Positions 17,042 to 25,340 of a stretch of DNA of 61,113 bases are shown piece after piece. Where the stretch lies: the NCBI RefSeq assembly GCF_025060375.1, contig NZ_JANXCG010000027.1:1-61113 (forward strand), in the 5' to 3' direction. Both the position numbers and the translations under genes were made by a program. This stretch comes from Meiothermus sp. Lineage in GTDB: Bacteria > Deinococcota > Deinococci > Deinococcales > Thermaceae. The notes beneath the pieces were generated by a model that ran no database searches, was not told the origin of the DNA, and was given only the letters and a program-made list of their open reading frames with translations. How positions within the stretch are numbered: the first letter of the stretch is position 1; every line of letters starts with the position of its first letter.

Positions 17042-18013
17042 ATGAAACGTCTGGCCAGTGGGGCAGGCCGCGAGAAGGAGGGCTTTTGGCACCGGCTGGG
17101 CCGCTGGCTCTCCCCCAGCCGGGCAGCCCCCTGTAGCCCTCCCTCCCCTTCCCTACAGGGGATGCCCCGCCCGCTCAGGCTGGAGGAGGGCGAGCTCGTC
17201 GATCTGGGGGAGTGCTGGGGAGAGGCTTCGCTGCGGGGGGTCCTTCTGCGGGGCACCCTCAGCGGAGCCCAGCTCCAGAGCCTGCCCAGGGGTCTTTCCT
17301 GCTGGGCCCCGGAGCCCCTCGAGGCCGGGGCCCTGCTGCCCTACGGAGCGCCTGCCTGGCTTTGTGGCCCCAGCGGGCCGCTGGTCAGCCTGCTGCCCGT
17401 CATGCCCCGCGCCGCGCAGCCCCTGTGCTGGGGCAAGGCCCTCTGCCTCTGGGAGGGGCGGCTCATCAGCCTCGAGCTCGGCGGGCTGGAGCCTTTCGAC
17501 CTGGGGCAGAGGCTCAACCTGCCCCAGCTCAGGGGGTTCTGGCTCCTCCTTTCCCAAGGCGGGCTGCGTCTTCTCGAGCTACCCGTAGGGCTGAGGCTCT
17601 CCCACGGAGCTCATCCCCTGCGGCCCGAAAGCCACCTGCCCTTCGAGGTGCCCTTCCGGCTGGAGGGCGGGGACCTCCGGGGAGAGCTGCTCTTCCTGGC
17701 CTACGAGAACCCCCCCGTGCCCCTCGCGCGCCTGCGCTACCTGGGCGCCCCGCCCGAGGCGCGCCGCAAACACCTGCTGCTCACGGGGGCCATCGACCTC
17801 GGTCAGGAACTTCACGACCCCCTGCTCGCCCGGCTCCGCCTGCAGCCGGAGCCGGAGGGGGTGCGGCTTCTGCACCTGCCGGGGCACCTGTGGGCCCTGC
17901 TGCGCTTTGAGCCGCTTGGCCCGGGGGCCCTGGCGCCCTGGGGGGAGGCCCTGGCGCTGCTCGAGGTGGGCCAGAAGCGCTGCTTGGGGCTGCTGGAGGT
18001 GCTCAAACCCTAA
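17042..18013 (+). CDS. Uncharacterised protein, 323 residues
   Basis: I do not recognise a family. The protein is rich in Leu, Gly and Pro, has no clear membrane helix or signal peptide, and reads like a mostly beta protein with a few cysteines (for example LCWGKALCLW). The frame is open further upstream inside bamA, but ATG 17042 is the first outside it; GGCAGGGG precedes it and TATGCT at 17021-17026 may be its -10. It diverges from bamA and converges on phoX. Codon use is like the neighbours and the frame is long, so it is probably real. Confidence 0.65.
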   Translation: MKRLASGAGREKEGFWHRLGRWLSPSRAAPCSPPSPSLQGMPRPLRLEEGELVDLGECWGEASLRGVLLRGTLSGAQLQSLPRGLSCWAPEPLEAGALLPYGAPAWLCGPSGPLVSLLPVMPRAAQPLCWGKALCLWEGRLISLELGGLEPFDLGQRLNLPQLRGFWLLLSQGGLRLLELPVGLRLSHGAHPLRPESHLPFEVPFRLEGGDLRGELLFLAYENPPVPLARLRYLGAPPEARRKHLLLTGAIDLGQELHDPLLARLRLQPEPEGVRLLHLPGHLWALLRFEPLGPGALAPWGEALALLEVGQKRCLGLLEVLKP

Positions 18014-18042
18014 AACACCCCTCCCCGTCCAGAGGAGGGGTG
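18011..18042 (-). terminator. Terminator of phoX
   Basis: A 9-base stem (18016-18024 with 18034-18042) followed on the minus strand by TTTTA. It also separates the convergent gene on the plus strand. Confidence 0.75.
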
Positions 18043-18056
18043 CGCGGGAGCTGCGG

Positions 18057-20009
18057 CTAGCTGCCAATCAACCCGCCGTCCAGCTTGCGCACGGCCACCA
18101 GCGAAGGCCGGGGTACGTTGGTGCCGTCGGGCCAGGTGCTTATGGGCTTCTCGAGGGTGCCGCCCTCACCGGGGTGCTGGATGCCGGCGAAGAAGTTCTT
18201 GTTGTCCGGGGTGAAGATGGGGCCGCAGATCTCCGCCCCCACTGGCCCGGACATAAACTGCCGCACGTAGCCGCGCTCGGGACCCTGGGTGGGCACGGCG
18301 TAGACCGCGTCGTTCTTGCGGAGGGAGCTGTCCTGCCCGTCGGTGGCAATCCACATGTTGCCGGCCAGGTCAAAGGCGATGTTGTCGGGGCAGGAGAAGG
18401 CCGAGACCTTGTCCTTGGGGAAGCCCGCAAAGTAGGTGCTGGGGTCGCTGGGCTCCCCGGCCACCAGGAACAGGGCCCAGCGGAAGGTGGTGGCGGTGGG
18501 GTCGTTGCCGGCCTCGAGAATCTCGATGATGTGCCCGTGGCGGTTGTCGGGCCGGGGGTTGGCCGCATCCACCTGGGCTGGGGTACGCCGGTTGTTGTTG
18601 GTCATCACCGCGTACACCGCCCCCGTGACCGGGTTGCGCTCCACATCCTCGGGCCGGTCCATCTTGGTGGCCCCCAGCAGGTCAGCGGCCAGGCGGGTGT
18701 GGATGAGCACATCGGCCTGGCTGTTGAAGCCGTTGGCTGCGGTGAGGGGCCCGTTGCCGTGCACCAGCGGCAGCCAGACCCCGGTGCCGTCGGGGTTGAA
18801 CCGGGCCACATACAGGGTGCCCTCGTCCAGCAGGTTCATGTTGGCCTTGCGGTTGCTGGGGTTGAAGCGGCCTTTGGTCACGAACTTGTAGAGGTAGTCG
18901 AAGCGCTCGTCGTCGCCCATGTACATCACCACCTGGCCGCTCGGGGCCACGGTGGTCTCGGCCCCTTCGTGCTTGAAGCGGCCCAGGGCGGTGCGCTTCT
19001 TGGGCACCGAGTTGGGGTCGTAGGGGTCAATCTCCACAATCCAGCCGTGGCGGAAGGGCTCGTTGGGCTCCTTGGTGAGGTCGAAGCGCTCGTAGAACAG
19101 CTCCCAGCGGCGGCTGCTGTTGCCCCCTGGCAGGCCGTAGCGGGTGTGGCTGCGCTTGACCAGGCCGTCGGGCAGGGCGTTGAGACCGGCGAAGTACTGG
19201 TTGAAGTTCTCCTCGGCGGTGAGGATGGTGCCCCAGGGGGTGGTGCCGCCCGCGCAGTTGTTGAGCATGCCCAGCACCCGCCGGCCGGTGGGGTCGGCCT
19301 TGGTCTGGAGCAAGGGGTGGCCGGCGGCAGGGCCGGTGATCTCCATGGGGGTGGTGGCGGTGATGCGGCGGTTGTAGGGCGAGAAGGGTAGGTAGTAGAT
19401 GCTCCCGTCGCTGGCCCGGCGCACCTCAATCTGGGTGCCCCCATGGGCGGCCAGCTCGATGTCCACCTGCTCCTTGGTGGGGCTCCCTTGCCTGTAGCCG
19501 GGGAACATCAGCTCAGGGTTGGTGTACTCGTGGTTGGCCCAGAGGATGGCCCGGCGGGAGTTGCCCGAGGCGTAGTCGGGCAGGGGCAGCCAGGAGATGT
19601 AGTCCACGTTGTAGCCGAAGGCCTGCTCCTGGGAGCGGGCGTCCCAGTCGTTGACGTTGAAGCGCCGGGCCCCCCGCCCAATGGGGTCGCCCCAGCGGAT
19701 TACGATGTTGGTGGTGTAGCCCTCGGCCACAATCAGCCGGTCTTCGGTGGAGAGGCCGATGGGCTTGAAGCGGAGGGTGCTGCCCCCCTGGGCCCGGCCC
19801 ATCCCCGCGAGGGTGAAAAGCCCCCCCAGGCTTGCGGCCAGGAAGCTGCGGCGGGTGAGGGCCTCCTCTACCACCTGGCGCAGGTACGCGTTTTCGCTCT
19901 GGTTCGGCACCGGCTGGGCGCAGGCGTCGCCGCACTTCCAGTGGCAGGTGGCCGGAGAGCGACCGCCTACGTGGTTTTCCGGGCGGTACTCTTTTTCAAG
20001 CTCTATCAT
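18057..20009 (-). CDS. phoX: PhoX family phosphatase (DUF839), Tat-exported
   Basis: 650 residues. The twin-arginine signal TRRSFLAAS starts about residue 50, after an unusual leader holding three cysteines (CHWKCGDAC) as in actinobacterial PhoX-like proteins. The rest is the DUF839 beta-propeller domain with 'NNCAGGTTPWGTILTAEEN' and late 'NIAFDLAGNMWIATDG' stretches. PhoX enzymes are calcium/iron phosphomonoesterases that free phosphate outside the cytoplasm. Start at ATG 20009 behind GAGGAGG; the frame is open further but unsupported. It diverges from phoA, so both are probably switched on by phosphate shortage. Confidence 0.92.
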   Translation of the reverse strand: MIELEKEYRPENHVGGRSPATCHWKCGDACAQPVPNQSENAYLRQVVEEALTRRSFLAASLGGLFTLAGMGRAQGGSTLRFKPIGLSTEDRLIVAEGYTTNIVIRWGDPIGRGARRFNVNDWDARSQEQAFGYNVDYISWLPLPDYASGNSRRAILWANHEYTNPELMFPGYRQGSPTKEQVDIELAAHGGTQIEVRRASDGSIYYLPFSPYNRRITATTPMEITGPAAGHPLLQTKADPTGRRVLGMLNNCAGGTTPWGTILTAEENFNQYFAGLNALPDGLVKRSHTRYGLPGGNSSRRWELFYERFDLTKEPNEPFRHGWIVEIDPYDPNSVPKKRTALGRFKHEGAETTVAPSGQVVMYMGDDERFDYLYKFVTKGRFNPSNRKANMNLLDEGTLYVARFNPDGTGVWLPLVHGNGPLTAANGFNSQADVLIHTRLAADLLGATKMDRPEDVERNPVTGAVYAVMTNNNRRTPAQVDAANPRPDNRHGHIIEILEAGNDPTATTFRWALFLVAGEPSDPSTYFAGFPKDKVSAFSCPDNIAFDLAGNMWIATDGQDSSLRKNDAVYAVPTQGPERGYVRQFMSGPVGAEICGPIFTPDNKNFFAGIQHPGEGGTLEKPISTWPDGTNVPRPSLVAVRKLDGGLIGS

Positions 20010-20050
20010 GGCACAACCTCCTCTGGGATAGCCATTCCGTGCATCGCTTT

Positions 20051-20071
20051 TGGGAATGGTTTCCAATCCCA
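20051..20071. promoter_or_regulatory. Dyad symmetry between phoX and phoA
   Basis: TGGGA-A-TGG-TTT-CCA-A-TCCCA, symmetric except for the inner A and TTT. It lies in the 184-base divergent region. It may be the binding site of a shared regulator. It does not look like a direct-repeat Pho box. Confidence 0.4.
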
Positions 20072-20193
20072 GTAATGAGGCTAGGCCTGCTGTTTCAGGG
20101 AAGCGTCATGGGATATCCCCATATTTGGTGAGGAAAACCACAATGACGCGCACCTGACGGTACGGAGGTAGCCTCCCCTCGGAGGTGAGAGGC

Positions 20194-21699
20194 ATGAAAC
20201 GGAGAGACCTTCTCAAAGCCGGGGTACTGGCTGGCGCAGCGGCCAGCCTCTCTGCCCGGGCCCAAAGCGCCCAGGCCAACCAGCCGGGCATTCTGACCCG
20301 CGCCCGCAACCTTATTTTCTTCGCCTACGACGGGATGGGCTGGGAGGATTATGCCATTGCCCAGTTCTACTCGAGGCAGGTGCTGGGCAAGCCGCTGGCC
20401 CTCGAGCGCTTTCTTGCCAGCGGTGTGAGCGGCTTGCAGAACACTAACAGTCTGACCAGCTTCGTTACCGAGTCGAGCGCGGCCGGCAACGCCTGGAGCA
20501 CCGGGGTCAAGACCGTCAACGGGGGCCTGGCCATCCACATTGATGGGCGCAAACTGACCCCCATCTTCGCGCTGGCCAAGCAGCAGGGCAAGGCGGTGGG
20601 GGTGGTGACCACCGCCACCGTGACCCACGCTACCCCAGCCAGCTTCCTGGTCTCCAACCCCGACCGCAACGCCGAGGAGGAGATCGCCCAGCAGTACCTG
20701 GAGTTCGGGGCCGAGGTGTACCTGGGAGGCGGCCAGCGCTTCTTCGACCCGGCGGTGCGCCGCGACAAGAGGGACATGTACGCGGAGTTCGCCGCCAAGG
20801 GCTACGGGGTGGTCAAGACCTTGGGTGAGCTGCGGGCCTCCAACGCCTCCAAACTCCTGGGCGTCTTCAGCAGCAGCCACGTGCCCTACGAGGCCGACCG
20901 CCGCTTCCAGGGGGTGAATGTGCCCAGCCTGGCCGATATGACCCGCGCCGCCCTGCCGCGGCTGGCGGCTTACTCCAAGGGCTTCGTGCTGCAGGTGGAA
21001 GCGGCCCGCATTGACCATGCCAACCACCTCAACGACCCTGCCGGTAGCCTGTGGGACATCCTGGCAGCAGACGAGGCCCTGGAGGTGGTGATGAACTTTG
21101 TGGACCAGAACCCCGACACCCTCCTCATCATCGGTTCTGACCACGCCTGTGGGGCCCCAGCGCTCTACGGCGCAGGGCCTTCCTACCGGGAGAGCAGCGC
21201 TGGGGTGCTTCAGCTTGAGGCTCAGAAGGGCACCTTCGAGTTCATGCTGGCCCGTCTGGGCAACAACCCCACCCCTGACCAGGTGGTCGAGATCTTCCGC
21301 ACCGTGAAGGGCGTGACCCTCAAGCCCGAGCAGGCCCAGGTGGTGGTGGACGCCATCACCAGGCGGGTTTTCCAGCCCGATGGGGTGCGTTACGGCATCC
21401 AGCCGGCCAACACCCTCTCCTGGGTGATGCGCCAGACCAACGCCAACAAGCCCGACCTACCCAACATCGGCTGGAACTCCGGCCAGCACACCGCCAGCCC
21501 CACCATCTTTGGGGTCTACGGGCGCGGGATAGGGGCGGCCCGGATCGGCCTAATCGACAACACCTACAACTTCACCCTGATGACCCGGGCGCTGGGCATC
21601 CGCTTCCAGAACCCGGTGATGAGCGAACAGGAGGCCCTCGAGGTGCTCAAGTCTCGTGCCGGGGCACCCACCCTGCACCCAGAGGACGTGCTGGCCTGA
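20194..21699 (+). CDS. phoA: Alkaline phosphatase, Tat-exported
   Basis: 501 residues. A twin-arginine signal MKRRDLLKAG leads into ASLSARA, followed by the alkaline phosphatase fold: 'FAYDGMGWEDY' (first metal Asp), 'TESSAAGNAWSTG' (nucleophile Ser region), 'VEAARIDHANH', 'GSDHACGAP' and a final 'NSGQHTASP' histidine. It releases phosphate from monoesters outside the cytoplasm. The ATG follows GGAGGTGAG. It diverges from phoX. Proximity of two Tat phosphatases suggests a small Pho regulon. The GGAGG of the ribosome site can pair with CCTCC upstream. Confidence 0.93.
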   Translation: MKRRDLLKAGVLAGAAASLSARAQSAQANQPGILTRARNLIFFAYDGMGWEDYAIAQFYSRQVLGKPLALERFLASGVSGLQNTNSLTSFVTESSAAGNAWSTGVKTVNGGLAIHIDGRKLTPIFALAKQQGKAVGVVTTATVTHATPASFLVSNPDRNAEEEIAQQYLEFGAEVYLGGGQRFFDPAVRRDKRDMYAEFAAKGYGVVKTLGELRASNASKLLGVFSSSHVPYEADRRFQGVNVPSLADMTRAALPRLAAYSKGFVLQVEAARIDHANHLNDPAGSLWDILAADEALEVVMNFVDQNPDTLLIIGSDHACGAPALYGAGPSYRESSAGVLQLEAQKGTFEFMLARLGNNPTPDQVVEIFRTVKGVTLKPEQAQVVVDAITRRVFQPDGVRYGIQPANTLSWVMRQTNANKPDLPNIGWNSGQHTASPTIFGVYGRGIGAARIGLIDNTYNFTLMTRALGIRFQNPVMSEQEALEVLKSRAGAPTLHPEDVLA

Positions 21700-21725
21700 G
21701 CTGGTTCTCAATTCTTACCTAGGCG

Positions 21726-21795
21726 CCACGGGAGGTGCCCTTGGGCGTGGCGGAAGGGGACCGAGTGCTACGCCAGCGGGCGGAACCTCCCGTGG
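21726..21795 (+). ncRNA. Structured intergenic element of unknown type
   Basis: An 11-base perfect stem (21726-21736 with 21785-21795) encloses two smaller hairpins: GCC/GGC at 21737-21746 and TGGCG/CGCCA (21748-21752 with 21771-21775). This gives a three-way junction of 70 bases, 30 bases before the Rieske Shine-Dalgarno. No T-run follows. It matches no riboswitch class I could recall. It could be a 5' regulatory element of the Rieske gene or a 3' structure of phoA. Confidence 0.45.
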
Positions 21796-21836
21796 AACGC
21801 TTGGGGCGGGGCTTGCCCGTTTACTAGGAGGTTAGG

Positions 21837-22274
21837 TTGAACCGGAGGGATGCGCACAAGGCTTTGATAGCTGGGGCCATCGGGCTGGCGATGGGCGTAC
21901 CCAGCCGGGCCCAGCCGCGCCCAGTGCGGGTGGTGGAGCTTGGGCGGCTGGCCCAGGTGGGGGCCGAGGCCGAGTTTACCTTTGCCGGAGAGCGAGCCTT
22001 TCTGCTGCGGGTAGCTCCGCCGGAGACGCCCAGCCCCAGGGTGCAGCGCCTGGGGGATGTCTACCTGGTGGCCTACAGCCGCACCTGCACCCATGCGGGC
22101 TGCACCGTCCCCCTTCCGGACCAACGGGGCATCATAGAGTGCGGTTGCCACGGGAGCCGCTTCCGGTCTGACGGCACCTTGCTGCAAGGACCCGCATCCA
22201 CAGATCTGCGGGCCATCCGGCTCGAGCTGCGCGATGGGCTGGTCTGGGCAGTGGGGTGGTTGGATGCCCCCTAG
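21837..22274 (+). CDS. Rieske [2Fe-2S] protein with Tat signal
   Basis: 145 residues from a TTG that lies 5 bases after AGGAGG. The N-terminus NRRDAHKALIAGAIGLAMG is a twin-arginine signal, and the cluster ligands are in CTHAGC (about residue 87) and CGCHGS (about 103). Rieske proteins pass electrons in the bc1 complex or in oxidases. No cytochrome b or oxidase subunit is adjacent, so the partner is unknown. The stop shares CTAG with the convergent DUF309 gene. Confidence 0.88.
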   Translation: MNRRDAHKALIAGAIGLAMGVPSRAQPRPVRVVELGRLAQVGAEAEFTFAGERAFLLRVAPPETPSPRVQRLGDVYLVAYSRTCTHAGCTVPLPDQRGIIECGCHGSRFRSDGTLLQGPASTDLRAIRLELRDGLVWAVGWLDAP

Positions 22275-22600
22275 CGGGGAAACTCCGGCAGGCGGGCCAG
22301 ACCTGTCTGCAAGGCCTGCCGGACCCCCTCCACCAGACGGCCAACGTGGAGCCCTGCAAAGGTGCTAGGCAGACCCCTTAGGCGGACCAGGGCCTTTTGA
22401 TAGTTGCGCCAGCCCCCCTGGGGGTTGGTGCGGGCCTTGTGCAGGGCGGCGGCCAGGAGGATAACCCCGTGGGTTAGCTCGCGTTCCGGCCCGCTGAGCC
22501 TGCGCCAGAGGGGTTCCAGCGCCTCGTGCACCTCCCAAAAGCGGCCCTCTTGCCAAAGGGCGATGGCCTCTTGGTACTCGGGGGTCTCGAGAAGTTCCAC
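22271..22600 (-). CDS. DUF309 domain protein
   Basis: 109 residues, all helical, with the DUF309 signature 'GRFWEVHEALEPLWRRLSG' near residue 18 and 'GVILLAAALHKARTNPQGG' near residue 45. Function is not established; the family is small, soluble and widespread in Thermus, Bacillus and cyanobacteria. The GTG start is 7 bases after TACACT (22608-22613), which fits a leaderless promoter. Confidence 0.88.
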   Translation of the reverse strand: MELLETPEYQEAIALWQEGRFWEVHEALEPLWRRLSGPERELTHGVILLAAALHKARTNPQGGWRNYQKALVRLRGLPSTFAGLHVGRLVEGVRQALQTGLARLPEFPR

Positions 22601-22607
22601 TATGAAA

Positions 22608-22613
22608 AGTGTA
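22608..22613 (-). promoter_or_regulatory. Leaderless-type promoter of the DUF309 gene (-10 TACACT)
   Basis: TACACT on the minus strand, 7 bases before GTG 22600. Confidence 0.5.
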
Positions 22614-22689
22614 TCGGGTTTCCCTGAACGTTGCTCTGGGTGCTAGAGTATAAACCTAACGGGCCTTTGGGCCCGGCGAGGTAGCAGAC

Positions 22690-23022
22690 ATGGCCAAACC
22701 CATCGAAGTGACCGACGCCAATTTTGATACCGTCCTCAAGGAAAACCGACTCGTGCTGGTGGACTTCTGGGCCGAGTGGTGCGGGCCCTGCCGCGTGGTG
22801 GCCCCGGTGATGGAGGAGCTGGCCGAGGAGTACGAGGGCAAGGTTACCGTGGCCAAGCTGGACGTGGACCAAAACCCCCAGGTGGCCATGAAGTACCGTG
22901 TGATGAGCATTCCCACGATAATCCTTTTCAAGGAAGGCCAGCCGGTGGAGGTTATGGTGGGCGCAGCGCCCAAGAGCAACTTTGTGGCCCGCCTCAACAA
23001 GCACCTCCCGGCGAGCGCCTAA
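22690..23022 (+). CDS. trxA: Thioredoxin
   Basis: 110 residues with the WCGPC redox site (about residue 31) and the cis-proline in 'SIPTIILF' (about 74). It reduces disulfides in cytoplasmic enzymes. GAGG precedes the ATG by 9 bases. A promoter is likely around TATAAA (22650-22655), and a short GGGCC hairpin lies in the leader. The next gene, a P450, has its own promoter. Confidence 0.96.
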   Translation: MAKPIEVTDANFDTVLKENRLVLVDFWAEWCGPCRVVAPVMEELAEEYEGKVTVAKLDVDQNPQVAMKYRVMSIPTIILFKEGQPVEVMVGAAPKSNFVARLNKHLPASA

Positions 23023-23061
23023 CCTTGAGGCCGTTTTCCCCTCGCCGCTTTCGGTGAGGGG

Positions 23062-23067
23062 TATGCT
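23062..23067 (+). promoter_or_regulatory. Leaderless-type promoter of the P450 gene (-10 TATGCT)
   Basis: TATGCT, 6 bases, then GTG 23074. Confidence 0.55.
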
Positions 23068-23073
23068 TTTGCC

Positions 23074-24300
23074 GTGGAGACCTATCACCTCAACATCAAC
23101 GACCCGGCCTTCGTCTACGACCCCTACCCGCGGCTGGCCGAGCTTAGGGAGCGCCTGCCGGTCTTCTTCGACCCGGTCTGGAATAAGATTTTCTTTCTGC
23201 GCTACGAGGATATTGCCGCCTTGTTGCGGGATAGGCGGTTGGGGCGTTCCATCACCCATGTTCTCTCCCGCGATGAGCTGGGCTGGCCCCCGCCTAACCC
23301 CCTAACCAAGGACTTCGACCACTTCCAGGAAAACCACATGCTGGACAATGAGCCGCCCAAGCACACCCGGCTCAAGGGCTTGATGCTAAAGGCCTTTACC
23401 CCCGCCCGGGGGGAGGGGCTGCGGGGGAGGATTGAGCGGCTGGTGCACGGCCTCATCGACCGGGTTGAAGACCAGGGGCGGATGGACCTGCTCAAGGACT
23501 ATGCTGAGCCCCTTCCGGTTACGGTTATTGCAGAGCTTTTGGGGGTTCCCGAGGAGGACCGGTACCTCTTGCGCCCCTGGTCGGCCAAGATCGTGAAGCT
23601 CTACGAGCTGGGCTACACCGAGGAGCAGGCCCAGGAAGCCAACCAGGCGGTGGTGGAGTTCTCCGCTTACATCCAGGCCCTGGCTGAGGAGCGGCGCAGG
23701 AGGCCCAAAGATGACCTCATCTCGGCCCTGGTGCAGGTGGAGGAGCAGGGGGACCGGCTCACCTCAGACGAGCTGGTGGCCAACTGTATTCTGCTCTTGA
23801 ACGCAGGTCACGAGGCCACCGTCAACGGCACGACCGCAGGGTTTTTGGCCCTCTCCCGCGACCCAGCGGCCCTCGAGCAGGTTAAGGAGGCTGCAGCCAA
23901 GGACCAGCCCCAGTTCTTCAAGTTAGCGGTGGAAGAGCTGCTGCGCTACGATACCCCTTTGCCGATGTTTGAGCGGTGGGTGCTGGAGGACTTCGAGTAC
24001 AAGGGGATTCCCCTCAAGCGGGGTCAGGAGGTGGCCCTGATGTACGCTTCGGGCAACCGCGACCCGCGCAAGTTTGCCTCTCCCGACAAGCTTTGGCTAA
24101 CCCGTCCAGAGAACCCACACCTGACCTTTGGCTTGGGCATCCACTACTGCATAGGCGCGCCGCTGGCTAGGCTCGAGCTGCAGACCTCTTTCCGTGTCCT
24201 CTTCAAAAGGCTGCCCAACATCCACTTGGTCACCGACCGGGTGGAGTACACGGGAGGCTTTGTGATCCGGGGGCACAGGGCCATGCCGGTGGCCTGGTAG
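23074..24300 (+). CDS. Cytochrome P450
   Basis: 408 residues, soluble bacterial type. The I-helix oxygen motif is AGHEAT (about residue 249), the ExxR motif ELLR (about 288), and the heme-binding loop FGLGIHYCIG (about 351) carries the cysteine ligand. It hydroxylates an unknown substrate; it looks like the CYP107-type group and not like the beta-carotene hydroxylase CYP175A1 of Thermus, though this was judged by eye. No ferredoxin or reductase is adjacent. GTG start set by the promoter. Confidence 0.94.
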   Translation: METYHLNINDPAFVYDPYPRLAELRERLPVFFDPVWNKIFFLRYEDIAALLRDRRLGRSITHVLSRDELGWPPPNPLTKDFDHFQENHMLDNEPPKHTRLKGLMLKAFTPARGEGLRGRIERLVHGLIDRVEDQGRMDLLKDYAEPLPVTVIAELLGVPEEDRYLLRPWSAKIVKLYELGYTEEQAQEANQAVVEFSAYIQALAEERRRRPKDDLISALVQVEEQGDRLTSDELVANCILLLNAGHEATVNGTTAGFLALSRDPAALEQVKEAAAKDQPQFFKLAVEELLRYDTPLPMFERWVLEDFEYKGIPLKRGQEVALMYASGNRDPRKFASPDKLWLTRPENPHLTFGLGIHYCIGAPLARLELQTSFRVLFKRLPNIHLVTDRVEYTGGFVIRGHRAMPVAW

Positions 24301-24304
24301 GGGT

Positions 24305-24310
24305 TAGGCT
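24305..24310 (+). promoter_or_regulatory. Leaderless-type promoter of plsX (-10 TAGGCT)
   Basis: TAGGCT, 7 bases, then ATG 24318, only 4 bases after the P450 stop. Confidence 0.55.
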
Positions 24311-24317
24311 ATATTCC

Positions 24318-25310
24318 ATGAAGCCAATCGCCCTGGACGCCATGGGGGGGGACCATGCCCCCAAAGCGATCGTAGAAGGTGCCCTGGTGGCCCAAAAACA
24401 GGGGATTCCGGTGGTGCTGGTGGGTCCCACCGAGGTGCTCCAGCAGGAGTTGGAGGCCCAGGGGGGGCATCTGCCGGTGGTAGAAGCGCCGGAGCACATC
24501 ACCATGCGGGACCACGCTACCGACGTGCGCAAGAAGCGCCGAGCCTCCATCAACATCTGCATGGAGCTGCTTAGACAGGGTGAGGTCTCGGCGGTGGTGG
24601 CCATGGGACATACCGGGGCTACCCTGGCCTCGGCCCTGTTCAACCTAGGGCGAGTTCCTGGGGTGGACCGCCCGACCTTGCTCATCGAGCTGCCCAGCGA
24701 GAGGGGCCGCACCTATCTGGCCGATGGAGGTGCCAACGTAGACTGCAAGCCCGAGTGGCTGGTGCAGTTTGCGGTCATGGCCACCGCCTATGCCAAGGCC
24801 CAGGGGGTGGAGAACCCCAGCGTGGGCCTGCTCTCCATTGGGGAGGAGGAGGAGAAGGGCAACGACCTGATCCTGCGCACCTTTCCCCTTCTGAAGAGCG
24901 CTGCTGGGCTCAACTTCTACGGCAACGTGGAGGGACGGGACATCTTCAGGGGCACCACCGATATCGTGGTCACCGACGGCTACACCGGTAATGTGGTGCT
25001 CAAACTCTCCGAAGGCGAGGCCCGCGTTCTCTTTGGCTGGATCCGCCAAGCCCTGGCTGAAGGCCCTTGGCCGACCCGGCTGGGTGCCTGGCTGGTGCGC
25101 CCTGCTTTGCAGCGGCTGCGGGCGCGGATGGACCCAGCAGAGTACGGGGCAATGCCCCTTTTGGGGGTGGAAGGTGCGGTTTTCATCGGACATGGTTCCG
25201 CCGACGGGCGGGCGGTTTTGAGCGCGTTGCGCAAGGCCAGGGCAAGTGTCCAGGCGGGCTTGGTGGAACGGGTGCGCGAGGGCATTGCCCGACTGGAAGG
25301 GGTACGCTGA
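24318..25310 (+). CDS. plsX: Phosphate acyltransferase PlsX
   Basis: 330 residues. It begins 'IALDAMGGDHAP', the PlsX hallmark, and includes 'GHTGATLASALFNLGR' and 'VTDGYTGNVVLK'. It turns acyl-ACP into acyl phosphate, the substrate of PlsY-type acyltransferases; the window also encodes a PlsY-like fusion at 11306. The usual fabH/fabD neighbours are absent here; instead a MscS channel gene follows 30 bases later. Confidence 0.96.
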   Translation: MKPIALDAMGGDHAPKAIVEGALVAQKQGIPVVLVGPTEVLQQELEAQGGHLPVVEAPEHITMRDHATDVRKKRRASINICMELLRQGEVSAVVAMGHTGATLASALFNLGRVPGVDRPTLLIELPSERGRTYLADGGANVDCKPEWLVQFAVMATAYAKAQGVENPSVGLLSIGEEEEKGNDLILRTFPLLKSAAGLNFYGNVEGRDIFRGTTDIVVTDGYTGNVVLKLSEGEARVLFGWIRQALAEGPWPTRLGAWLVRPALQRLRARMDPAEYGAMPLLGVEGAVFIGHGSADGRAVLSALRKARASVQAGLVERVREGIARLEGVR

Positions 25311-25340
25311 ACCCTCTTTGGCGGCTGGTGAGGTTGTGCG

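Noticed and set aside
17907-19391. Long open frame on the plus strand opposite phoX (almost 500 codons)
   Set aside because: It lies wholly antisense to a well-supported PhoX gene. The translation is low-complexity Gly/Val/Ala and has no domain. Such frames are common in high-GC DNA with third-position G/C.
20095-21144. Open frame of 349 codons antisense to phoA
   Set aside because: phoA has full active-site motifs on the plus strand; this frame has no recognisable content.
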